The position numbers and the translations under genes are program-made. Under the pieces are notes generated by a model that did no database searches, was not told the DNA's origin, and saw only the letters and a list, made by a program, of their open reading frames with translations. A stretch of DNA of 64,000 nucleotides from JAFKFI01 sp963795435 (GTDB taxonomy: Bacteria; Pseudomonadota; Alphaproteobacteria; Acetobacterales; Acetobacteraceae): the NCBI GenBank assembly GCA_963795435.1, contig CAWCHV010000006.1, forward strand, positions 186,001 through 250,000. Direction: 5' to 3'. Of the stretch, positions 1 through 7,155 are shown piece by piece. Position 1 is the stretch's first letter; each line of letters begins with the position of its first letter.

Positions 1-1029
1 GGCCACCGGCTGCAATCCCTCGAACAATTTGTCAGTCAGCGTCTTGCGGTCGATCGCCAGCAGGAACGCGCGGCGGACGCGCACATCGGAAAAAATCGGA
101 TTGTCCTTGCGCAGGTCGATGTGCTCGTAGTTCAAGCTCGGCTTGAAGATGTAGTCGAACTGATCGGGGTGCTGTTTCCGCAGCGCGAGCACCTGGTCGA
201 TGGTGAGGCCGACGCCCTCGCCGCCGATCATGTCGACATCGCCCGACAGCAGATTGGCCTGCAAGGCGGCGGTGTTCTCGATGGCGCGGATGACGATGCG
301 CTTGAGGCCGGGCTTCGGTCCCGCCCAATGCGGGTTGGGCTCCAGCACGATCTGCGAGCCCGACTGGTAGCCGGTGATGATGAACGGGCCGTTGTAGAGG
401 CCCGGCGTGGTCGGCGCGCGGTTGTAGACGGTCTGCTTGCCGTAGTCGCCCGGCCCGGCGGCCTTCTCGTAGGCCGCCTGCTCGATATGGGCGGGGAGAA
501 TGTCGCCCCATTGGTTGTACTGGTAATCGACTTTGTCGAGATGCAGCACCGCCGTGTGGTCGTCGACCACGTCCACCGCCGCGACCTGGTTCCAGCTATG
601 CGGGTTGGCGACGCCCGAGGCGGGATCTTTCTCCGCCTTCCAGGTGAATGCGATGTCCTTGGCCGTGACCGGCTGGCCGTCGCCCCAGGCGAGATCCGGC
701 TTGAGCTTGAAGGTAACCGCCATGCCGCGCTTGCCGTCCGGCCGGTCCTCGAATTTGGCCAGCCCGTTCTCGATGGTCGGCAGCTCGGTGCAGAGCAGGC
801 AGACGAGTTTCCAATCCTTGTCGAAGCTGGTCAGCGGCCGCGTGGCGAAATCCAGTACGTAGGCCTTGATGACCTCGGGGTCGATATCGGGATGCAGGCT
901 GGAGGGAAACTGCGACACGCCGATGACGAGATCGTCCTTCGCCTGCGCCGACGGGCCGGGCAGGAGGGCGGGAAGCGCGCAGAGCGCGGCGAGCATCGTC
1001 CGGCGGAGCATTGGTCTGGTCCCGTTCAT
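1..1029 (-). CDS. ABC transporter substrate-binding protein, peptide/nickel type (SBP family 5), 3' part missing
   Basis: 343 residues are visible and the gene runs off the left edge. The N-terminus has a Sec-type signal: Arg-Arg, a Leu/Ala-rich core and a plausible cut after PSAQA. The mature part has family 5 (OppA/DppA-like) features: a segment reading VTFKLKPDLAWGDGQPVTAKD followed by DIAFTW, then later RRAFLLAIDR. Such proteins bind peptides, opines or similar solutes in the periplasm and feed an ABC importer; the permeases are probably outside the window. Two in-frame ATGs are possible, at 1029 and 1011. I took the longer one; neither has a strong ribosome binding site. Ligand cannot be told from sequence. 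Confidence 0.88.
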   Translation of the reverse strand, partial: MNGTRPMLRRTMLAALCALPALLPGPSAQAKDDLVIGVSQFPSSLHPDIDPEVIKAYVLDFATRPLTSFDKDWKLVCLLCTELPTIENGLAKFEDRPDGKRGMAVTFKLKPDLAWGDGQPVTAKDIAFTWKAEKDPASGVANPHSWNQVAAVDVVDDHTAVLHLDKVDYQYNQWGDILPAHIEQAAYEKAAGPGDYGKQTVYNRAPTTPGLYNGPFIITGYQSGSQIVLEPNPHWAGPKPGLKRIVIRAIENTAALQANLLSGDVDMIGGEGVGLTIDQVLALRKQHPDQFDYIFKPSLNYEHIDLRKDNPIFSDVRVRRAFLLAIDRKTLTDKLFEGLQPVA

Positions 1030-1122
1030 CACGCTTTTCTTGCACGAAGGAGCGGCTGGCGCGCCGCCGGCCGATCCGCGCATACTGGTCTGAAACGCGA
1101 TCAGGTGGAAGGAAACAGTCGG

Positions 1123-1914
1123 ATGAATGCGCCCGACAAGATCATGCGCGCGGCCGAGATCCTGGCCGGCGCGCGAAACACCGGACAGAAGCTGACCAGC
1201 TTGCCCGACGACGTGGCGCCCACCAGCGAGGACGAGGCGTTCGCGATCCAACGCGAGGTGATGCGCCTGCTCGGCCTCTCGGTCGGCGGCTGGAAATGCG
1301 CGGCACCTCCGGGCAAGCCACAATCCGGCGCGCCGATGCCCGCCTCCGGCATCCAGCGAAGCCCGGCGCGCCAGCCCTTCGCGGCGGACCAGCAAATCGG
1401 CATCGAGGGCGAGATCGCGCTCCGGCTCGCCGCCGATCTGCCGGGCCGGAGCGACGGCAAGCCTTACACGCGCGACGAGGTGCTGGCGGCGGTCGCGGCC
1501 GCCATGCCGGCGATCGAGCTGGTGAGCAGCCGCTTCGTCGACCTGCGCGCGGTGCCGCCATTGGCCGGCATGGCGGACAGCATCGCGCATTTCGGTTTCG
1601 TCCGGGGCGAGGACGCGCCGGGCTGGCGCTCGCTCGACCTCTCGCGGCTGCGCGTCCGGCTCGACTTCGCGGGTGAGGTCCAGGTGGAGCAGGTCGGCGG
1701 CAACCCGTCCGGCGACCCGGTCCTCGGGGTCGTGTGGCTGGCTAACCGGCTGATCGAGACCGGAACCCATCTCCGGGCCGGCGAGATCATCACCACCGGC
1801 AGTTGCACGGGGTTAATCTTCACCAGCCCGGACAAGCCGGTCACGGTCGAGTTCGAGGGCCTCGGTTCGGCTTCGGTCGAGCTGGCCGGCGCCTGCCCGT
1901 TCGGCTTCGGCTGA
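1123..1914 (+). CDS. 2-keto-4-pentenoate hydratase / fumarylacetoacetate-hydrolase-like protein
   Basis: 263 aa. The open frame reaches far upstream, but ATG at 1123 is preceded by a GGAAGGAAAC ribosome binding site, and the family homology begins here. The protein matches the MhpD-type group, which hydrates 2-hydroxypenta-2,4-dienoate in aromatic meta-cleavage pathways. Seen motifs: IEGEIALRL near residue 90, AAMPAIELVSSRF near 125, DSIAHFGFV, GNPSGDPVLGVVWLAN and a C-terminal LRAGEIITTGSCTG that carries the metal-site region. No other ring-cleavage gene is nearby, so substrate is open; 2-oxo-hydratase or decarboxylase roles in the same fold are alternatives. Confidence 0.82.
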   Translation: MNAPDKIMRAAEILAGARNTGQKLTSLPDDVAPTSEDEAFAIQREVMRLLGLSVGGWKCAAPPGKPQSGAPMPASGIQRSPARQPFAADQQIGIEGEIALRLAADLPGRSDGKPYTRDEVLAAVAAAMPAIELVSSRFVDLRAVPPLAGMADSIAHFGFVRGEDAPGWRSLDLSRLRVRLDFAGEVQVEQVGGNPSGDPVLGVVWLANRLIETGTHLRAGEIITTGSCTGLIFTSPDKPVTVEFEGLGSASVELAGACPFGFG

Positions 1915-1920
1915 GCCGGT

Positions 1921-2199
1921 TCAAGCGCTGGGCGGGTAGCCTGAGCCGGTCCGGTTGCGCGCGATCATGTGCCAGATGAACAAGATGATGACCGCGCCGA
2001 CGATCGAGGCGATGAAGCCGGCGCTGTCGCCCTGGTGGTACCAGCCGATCGCCCGGCCGATATAGGTCGCCACGACCCCGCCGATGATGCCGAGGATCGT
2101 CGTGAGAATGAAGCCCTGCGGGTTGTTCGGTGACGGCGAGATGAGGCGGGCGATGAAGCCCACGACGGCGCCGATGATGATGACCCAGACGATCCACAT
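1921..2199 (-). CDS. GlsB/YeaQ/YmgE-family small membrane protein
   Basis: 92 aa with three hydrophobic segments: residues 3-20, 30-47 and 60-82. The Gly-rich ATILGIIGG-like core (here TTILGIIGGVVATYIG) is the signature of the transglycosylase-associated/GlsB family of stress-induced inner-membrane proteins. ATG at 2199 has a clear AGGGGAA site just upstream. Longer in-frame extensions to the right lack homology. Its biochemical role is not known; it is commonly induced by acid or envelope stress in relatives. Confidence 0.88.
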   Translation of the reverse strand: MWIVWVIIIGAVVGFIARLISPSPNNPQGFILTTILGIIGGVVATYIGRAIGWYHQGDSAGFIASIVGAVIILFIWHMIARNRTGSGYPPSA

Positions 2200-2356
2200 G
2201 TCGTTCCCCTGCGGCGGTGGTGCGGCAGCCATAATCCCGCTCAACAACCGCTGATCCCGGCCGAGGTTGCATGGCTGTGGCGCCCGCCGGGCCGGCGGTT
2301 GATGGAGGGCGGCTTTCTCCCTAGCTTGCGGGCATCCTCGGGATGGGAGAACGATC

Positions 2357-3361
2357 GTGCTCAAGCTGGGATACAAGGCCTCCGCGGAGCAGTTCGCCCC
2401 TGGACCGCTGCTGGATTTCTCGGTGCTCGCCGAGCAGGTCGGCTTCGACAGCGTGTTCATCAGCGACCATTTCCAGCCCTGGAAGCACACCGACGGCCAC
2501 GCCCCCTTCTCGATGGCCTGGCTCGGCGCGCTGGGCGCCCGTACGCAGCGGGTGGTGATGGGCACCAGCGTGCTGACCCCGACCTTCCGCTATCACCCGA
2601 CGATGGTGGCGCAAGCATTCGGCACGCTGGGCGCGATGTTTCCGGGCCGGGTGGTGCTGGGCATCGGCACGGGAGAGAGCCTGAACGACGTGCCGGCGAC
2701 CGGCATGGTCTGGCCGGAGTTCAAGGAGCGCTTCGCCCGGCTGCGCGAGAGCGTCACCCTGATGCGCAAGCTGTGGACCGAGCAGCACGTCACCTTCGAG
2801 GGCACCTACTACCGGACCAAGGACGCGACGATCTACGACCGGCCCGACAAGCCGGTGCCGGTCTATGTCGCCGCCGCCGGCGCGCTGGTGGCGAAATACG
2901 CCGGCCGGCAGGCGGACGGCTTCATCTGCACCAGCGGCAAGGCGCGCGAACTCTACACCGAGACGCTGATCCCCAACGTCGAGCAGGGATTGAAGGATTC
3001 CGGCCGCGACCCGGCGAGCTACGACATGATGATCGAGGTCAAGGTGTCGTTCGACACCGACCGCGAGCGCGCGCTGGCCGACACCAAGCACTGGGGCGCG
3101 CTGGCGCTGACGCCCGAGGAAAAAACCTCGGTCCACGATCCGCGCGAGATGGAGAAGCTCGCCGACGCGCTGCCGATCGAGCGCACGGCGAAACGCTGGA
3201 TCGTCTCCACCGACCCCGACGAGCACGTCGAGAAAATCGCCTATTATTATGGGCTTGGTTTCAACCATTTGGTTTTCCACGCTCCGGGCCCGGACCAGCC
3301 GCGTTTCCTCGGGTTGTATGGCGAGCAGGTGCTGCCGCGCTTGCGCAAGCGTTTCGGGTGA
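2357..3361 (+). CDS. fgd: F420-dependent glucose-6-phosphate dehydrogenase homologue (LLM family)
   Basis: 334 aa, GTG start. It follows mycobacterial FGD1 almost along its full length: LGYKASAEQFAP at residues 4-15, SDHFQPW at 36-42, TSVLTPTFRYHP, GTGESLN, WPEFKERFARLRESV, FICTSGK, EMEKLADALPIE, KRWIVSTDPDE and a C-terminal FHAPGPDQ. The FGD1 active-site Asp, His and Trp correspond to D37, H38 and W42, Glu13 to E11, and the GTGE glutamate is kept. The Thr and Lys in TSGK match the sugar-phosphate site. The enzyme would oxidise glucose 6-phosphate and make F420H2. It sits just before cofE-cofD-cofC, which fits a supply role. A related hydroxy-F420 dehydrogenase with another substrate is the alternative. 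Confidence 0.85.
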   Translation: MLKLGYKASAEQFAPGPLLDFSVLAEQVGFDSVFISDHFQPWKHTDGHAPFSMAWLGALGARTQRVVMGTSVLTPTFRYHPTMVAQAFGTLGAMFPGRVVLGIGTGESLNDVPATGMVWPEFKERFARLRESVTLMRKLWTEQHVTFEGTYYRTKDATIYDRPDKPVPVYVAAAGALVAKYAGRQADGFICTSGKARELYTETLIPNVEQGLKDSGRDPASYDMMIEVKVSFDTDRERALADTKHWGALALTPEEKTSVHDPREMEKLADALPIERTAKRWIVSTDPDEHVEKIAYYYGLGFNHLVFHAPGPDQPRFLGLYGEQVLPRLRKRFG

Positions 3362-3367
3362 GCCACA

Positions 3368-3456
3368 CCCCCTCACCCCGGCCCTCTCCCCTGAGCAGGG
3401 GAGAGGGAGAAGGAAAAGCCATTTCCCCCTTGGGGGAGAGGGTTGGGTGAGGGGGT
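3368..3456. repeat. Composite palindromic intergenic repeat, copy A
   Basis: Outer arms CCCCTCACCC and GGGTGAGGGG enclose two GC-rich hairpins: CCCTCTCCCCT-loop-AGGGGAGAGGG, and a second with CCCCC-TT-GGGGG at its tip. The same element recurs at 5859, 11704, 50709 and 56178. This copy lies between the dehydrogenase and cofE. Confidence 0.92.
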
Positions 3457-3466
3457 GCCGCTCCAG

Positions 3467-4240
3467 ATGACTAACGCGCCCGCCGTAGAACTCCGCGCAA
3501 TCCCCGGCCTGCCCGTCGTCGCAGCCGGCGACGATCTCGCGGCGCTGATCGGCGCGGCGATGGAGACAAGCGGCCAGCGACCACAAACCGGCGACGTGCT
3601 CGTGGTGGCACAGAAGATCGTCTCCAAAGCGGAAGACCGCTTCGTCGATCTCGCGACTGTCACGCCGTCCGACGAAGCCCGTCGTCTCGCGGCGGAGGTC
3701 GGCAAGGATCCGCGCATCGTGGAAGTGGTGCTTTCGGAATCGACGCGGGTGGTGCGCAGCCGGCCCAACCTGATGATCATGGAACACCGGCTCGGCATGG
3801 TCATGGCGAATGCCGGCGTGGATCATTCCAACGTCACGCCCTCGGGCGGACCGGATCAGCTTCTGCTGCTGCCGCGCGACCCGGACGCCAGCGCCGCCGT
3901 CCTGCGCGATGCGTTGCGCGCCCGTTTCGGTGTGGACCTCTCGGTGGTGATCAGCGACAGCTTCGGCCGGGCGTGGCGGCGCGGGACGGTTGGCGTCGCG
4001 ATCGGCTCGGCCGGCCTTCCCGCGCTCGTCGACATGCGCGGCAAGCCCGATCTTTTCGGCCGCACCCTTGAAGTTACCGTGGTCGGCTTCGGCGACGAGA
4101 TCGCCGCCGCGGCCGGGCTGGTCATGGGGCAGGCCGACGAGGGCCAGCCGGTCGTGCTGGTGCGCGGACTGCGCTGGACCGCCCCCGTCGTGCCCGCCAG
4201 CGAATTGATCCGCCCGCCCGCCGAGGATTTGTTCAGGTGA
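3467..4240 (+). CDS. cofE: Coenzyme F420-0:L-glutamate ligase
   Basis: 257 aa. It adds glutamate to F420-0 in a GTP-dependent step. Family marks seen: GDVLVVAQKIVSKAEDR near residue 40, an SEST-RVVRSR-LIMEHRLG-MVMANAGVDHSN run near 85-125, ISDSFGRAWRRGTVG near 155, and MRGKPDLFGRTLEVT. ATG at 3467 starts the homologous part; the open frame upstream is repeat sequence. There is no C-terminal nitroreductase/FMN domain as in actinobacterial FbiB, so this is the short archaeal/proteobacterial form. Its TGA overlaps the GTG of cofD by 4 nt, which implies translational coupling. Confidence 0.93.
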   Translation: MTNAPAVELRAIPGLPVVAAGDDLAALIGAAMETSGQRPQTGDVLVVAQKIVSKAEDRFVDLATVTPSDEARRLAAEVGKDPRIVEVVLSESTRVVRSRPNLMIMEHRLGMVMANAGVDHSNVTPSGGPDQLLLLPRDPDASAAVLRDALRARFGVDLSVVISDSFGRAWRRGTVGVAIGSAGLPALVDMRGKPDLFGRTLEVTVVGFGDEIAAAAGLVMGQADEGQPVVLVRGLRWTAPVVPASELIRPPAEDLFR

Positions 4241-5175
4241 GCCTGGTTGTCGCGCTCTCGGGCGGCATCGGTGGGGCGAAGCTGGCGCTCGGGCTGAGCC
4301 GGGTTCTTCCCGGCGACGAGTTGCTGATCGTCGCCAACACGGGTGACGATTTCGAGCATCTCGGACTGAGCATTTCGCCCGATCTCGATACGCTGATGTA
4401 CACCCTGGCCGGCGTCGCCAACCCCGAGACCGGATGGGGACGACGGGACGAAACCTGGTCGTTCATGGCGGCGCTGCAGGAATTCGGCGGGGAGACATGG
4501 TTCCGGCTGGGAGATCACGATCTCGCCACGCATGTCGAGCGTACGCGCCGCCTGCGCGCCGGCGAGACGCTGTCCGCTGTGACCGCCGATCTCTGCCGCA
4601 GGCTCGGCGTGGCTGCGCGCATCCTGCCGATGTCGGACGATCCGGTGCGGACGCGCGTGCTGACCGAGGCGGGCTGGATCGACTTCCAGGACTATTTCGT
4701 CCGCCAGCAATGCCGGCCCGCAACGCGCCAGTTGGCGTTCGCGGGTGCCGACGCGGCGCGAGCGCATCCCGATTTCCTGTCGGCGTTGAAGCGCCGTGAC
4801 TTGCGTGGGGTGGTGATCTGCCCTTCCAACCCGTTCATCAGCGTCGAGCCCATCCTCTCACTGGCCGGCGTCCGCGATGCGCTGGTTTCCTGCGCGGCGC
4901 CGGTGATCGCCGTCTCGCCCATCATCGGCGGCCGCGCGGTGAAAGGGCCGACCGCGAAGATGATGGCGGAGCTTGGACTGGAGGTGAGCGCCGCGAGCGT
5001 CGCCCAACGATACGCCGATCTGCTGGATGGCTATGTCGTTGATCACGAGGATGCGCGTTCGGTCGAAAATATCGCAACACGCGTATTCCTCGCCAGCACG
5101 CTGATGTCCACGCTTAACGATCGCGAGGCGCTGGCCCGCATCGTGCTCGCCGCCGCCGACGAGCCGCGGGCGTGA
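4237..5175 (+). CDS. cofD: 2-phospho-L-lactate transferase-type F420 biosynthesis enzyme
   Basis: 312 aa, GTG start inside the cofE stop. CofD/FbiA joins the activated three-carbon acid to FO, giving F420-0 or its analogue. Seen: LSGGIGGAKLALGL at the N-terminus, NTGDDFEHLGL near 35, SPDLDTLMYTLAG, a GDHDLATHVERTRRL segment near 90, SDDPVRTRV, CPSNPFISVEPIL near 195 and SPIIGGRAVKGPTAKMM near 228. These are the diagnostic FO- and phosphate-binding blocks. It overlaps cofC by 4 nt at its own stop. Confidence 0.95.
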   Translation: MSLVVALSGGIGGAKLALGLSRVLPGDELLIVANTGDDFEHLGLSISPDLDTLMYTLAGVANPETGWGRRDETWSFMAALQEFGGETWFRLGDHDLATHVERTRRLRAGETLSAVTADLCRRLGVAARILPMSDDPVRTRVLTEAGWIDFQDYFVRQQCRPATRQLAFAGADAARAHPDFLSALKRRDLRGVVICPSNPFISVEPILSLAGVRDALVSCAAPVIAVSPIIGGRAVKGPTAKMMAELGLEVSAASVAQRYADLLDGYVVDHEDARSVENIATRVFLASTLMSTLNDREALARIVLAAADEPRA

Positions 5176-5882
5176 GCAACGCGCGCGACATCTGGGCCGT
5201 CGTGCCGATCAAGGAAGTGGACGGCGCCAAGCAACGCCTGTCCGCGCTGCTGACCCAGGAGCAGCGCCGCACGCTCGCCGCGACGATGGCGGAGGACGTG
5301 CTGGACGCACTTTCCGGGGTGAGGTCGCTGGCCGGCATCCTCGTCGTGACGCTCGACCCCGCCGCCTCGCGTCTTGCCCGGCGTCTCGGCGCGCGCGTGG
5401 TTACGGACGGCGCGCGCGACGGGCACACGGGCGCGGTGACGGCCGCCGCGCGATTGCTGCGCCGCGAGAGCAGGGGCGGGATGCTGCAGGTGCCCGGCGA
5501 CATCCCGCGCATCACCGCCGCCGAGGTGGAGGCGGTGCTCGCGGAGCACCGGGCGGCGCCGTCCTTCACCATCGTCGCGGCGCATGACGAGCGCGGCTCC
5601 AACGCGGTGCTGCTGACGCCGCCGGACGCGATGCCGCTGCGCTTCGGCGACGACAGTTTCTTCCCGCATCTCGACGCCGCCCGAGCGCACGGCATCGAGC
5701 CGACAGTCCTGCATCTGTCAGGCATCGGCATGGACATCGACCATCCCGCCGATCTCGCGATGTTCCTGCGCATGACGCCGCGCGTGCCGACGCGCACGCT
5801 GGCTTGGCTGGAAGGGTCCGGGGTGGCGCGCGCGGTGCTCGACAGCAGCGGGAGACGGCCCTCACCCAACCCTCTCCCCTAA
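5172..5882 (+). CDS. cofC: Phospholactate/phosphoglycerate guanylyltransferase of F420 biosynthesis
   Basis: 236 aa, GTG start overlapping cofD. It uses GTP to activate a three-carbon phospho-acid for CofD. Seen: WAVVPIKEVDGAKQRLS at the N-terminus (nucleotide-binding loop), LQVPGDIPRIT near residue 105, and RGSNAVLLTPPD with LRFGDDSF near 140-160. The substrate may be 2-phospholactate, PEP or 3-phosphoglycerate depending on lineage; see findings. The last seven residues (PSPNPLP) and the TAA stop lie inside repeat copy B, so the native 3' end seems to have been replaced by the repeat. Confidence 0.93.
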   Translation: MSNARDIWAVVPIKEVDGAKQRLSALLTQEQRRTLAATMAEDVLDALSGVRSLAGILVVTLDPAASRLARRLGARVVTDGARDGHTGAVTAAARLLRRESRGGMLQVPGDIPRITAAEVEAVLAEHRAAPSFTIVAAHDERGSNAVLLTPPDAMPLRFGDDSFFPHLDAARAHGIEPTVLHLSGIGMDIDHPADLAMFLRMTPRVPTRTLAWLEGSGVARAVLDSSGRRPSPNPLP

Positions 5883-5942
5883 GCAGGGGAGAGGGCTTTT
5901 CTGCTCCCTCTCCCCCTTGGGGGAGAGGGTCGGGGTGAGGGG
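5859..5942. repeat. Composite palindromic intergenic repeat, copy B
   Basis: Same two-hairpin architecture as copy A, with AACCCTCTCCCC on the left and a GGTCGGGGTGAGGGG outer right arm. It begins within the last codons of cofC and ends against the stop of the convergent serine hydrolase gene. It could act as a two-way terminator, but there is no long T-run. Confidence 0.92.
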
Positions 5943-7130
5943 TCAGTCCGCGATCGCCGAGTACACCATGTCGCGGAACATCACGCGGTAGAACTCGCGT
6001 TGCGCCGGCGCCTGGATCATCAGCACGGCGAAGAGCCGCTCGGCCGGATCGACCCAGAACGTCGTGCCCGCGGCGCCGCCCCAATAGTCCTGGCCGACCG
6101 CGCCCGGCATCGGCGCGATGCCCGCCTGCATCCGCACGGCGAAGCCGAGGCCGAAGCCGTATCCCGGCGGCAGCAGGTCAGGCGCACCCGTCACCGGGCC
6201 GAGATGGTCGGACGTCATCAGCGCGACCGTTGGGCGGGCGAGCAGCCGCGTGCCGGCCAGCGTGCCGCCGTTCAGCATCATTTGAAGGAAACGCGCATAG
6301 TCGAGCGTGGTCGCCACCATCCCGCCGCCGCCCAATTCGAAGCTCGGCTTCTGCCGGACCTCGATGAGTTGTACGTCAGTGCCGCCCTCCGGATCCTTCG
6401 CGAACGCCTCGGCGATGCGGCCCTGCTGCGCTTCCGGCACGGAAAAGCCGCTATCGCTCATGCCGAGCGGCTTGAGGATGCGGGTGGAGAGAAATTCGCC
6501 CAGGCTCCGTTCCGAGACCAGCTCGACGAGCCGGCCGAGGACGTCGGTCGAGCGGCTGTACTCCCAGCGCGTGCCCGGCTGATGCAGGAGCGGCAGCTTG
6601 CCCAATGCCTCCGCCTGGTCCGCGTTGGTCTGGCTGCGGCGGAAGATCTTGGCGTCCATATACGCCTTGTGCACCGGCCCGGTGCCGCGGAACTCGTATG
6701 TAAGCCCCGAGGTGTGTCGCAGCAGATCCTGGATCGTCGCGTCGCGCCCGACCGCGACGTGGTCGGTGGTGCCGTCGCGCTGGACGAGCACCTTCTGTCC
6801 CGCAAAGGCCGGGATGTATTTCGACACGGGCTCGTCGAGCAGCAATCTTCCTTCTTCCCAAAGCATCATCGTTGCCACGGAAACGATCGCCTTGGTCATC
6901 GAGTAGATGCGGAAGATCGCGTCCTTCGGCATTGGGTCGCGCCCATTGGGGTCGCGCACGCCGAAGCTCTCGTGATAGGCGATCCGGCCATTGCGCGACA
7001 CGATCGCCACCGCCCCGGGAATATGGCCGCGCTCGATCCGGGCGCGCAGCACCTCTGAGAGCTTGCCGAGCCTGGGTGACGAAAGGCCGACTTCTTCAGG
7101 CTGCGCGGTCGGCAGGGCGGGCGTGCTCAT
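5943..7130 (-). CDS. Serine hydrolase, class C beta-lactamase / esterase EstB family
   Basis: 395 aa. The SxxK motif is SMTK (S77, K80), preceded by the usual IFRIY. The second motif is EYSRSTD near residue 195, and a C-terminal GGAAGTTF stands in for the H/KxG box. No signal peptide is seen, so it is probably cytoplasmic, which favours an esterase or peptidase role over a beta-lactamase. It starts 25 nt after the stop of fbiC on the same strand and is likely cotranscribed with it. Its part in F420 metabolism, if any, is unknown. Confidence 0.87.
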   Translation of the reverse strand: MSTPALPTAQPEEVGLSSPRLGKLSEVLRARIERGHIPGAVAIVSRNGRIAYHESFGVRDPNGRDPMPKDAIFRIYSMTKAIVSVATMMLWEEGRLLLDEPVSKYIPAFAGQKVLVQRDGTTDHVAVGRDATIQDLLRHTSGLTYEFRGTGPVHKAYMDAKIFRRSQTNADQAEALGKLPLLHQPGTRWEYSRSTDVLGRLVELVSERSLGEFLSTRILKPLGMSDSGFSVPEAQQGRIAEAFAKDPEGGTDVQLIEVRQKPSFELGGGGMVATTLDYARFLQMMLNGGTLAGTRLLARPTVALMTSDHLGPVTGAPDLLPPGYGFGLGFAVRMQAGIAPMPGAVGQDYWGGAAGTTFWVDPAERLFAVLMIQAPAQREFYRVMFRDMVYSAIAD

Positions 7131-7155
7131 GCGTCGGTTCCTTGGCTGGGATCGG

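Noticed and set aside
121..1122. Long open frame upstream of the hydratase-like gene on the plus strand
   Set aside because: It is antisense to a clear binding-protein gene with signal peptide and family motifs; the GC-rich sequence keeps the frame open. Homology starts only at 1123.
3368..3456. CRISPR-like repeat
   Set aside because: Copies are dispersed over 53 kb with no spacers and no cas genes; they are palindromic intergenic elements.
5859..5942. Repeat B as a classical terminator
   Set aside because: Hairpins are strong but there is no T-run, and the same element occurs where no terminator is needed. It may still stop transcripts in part.
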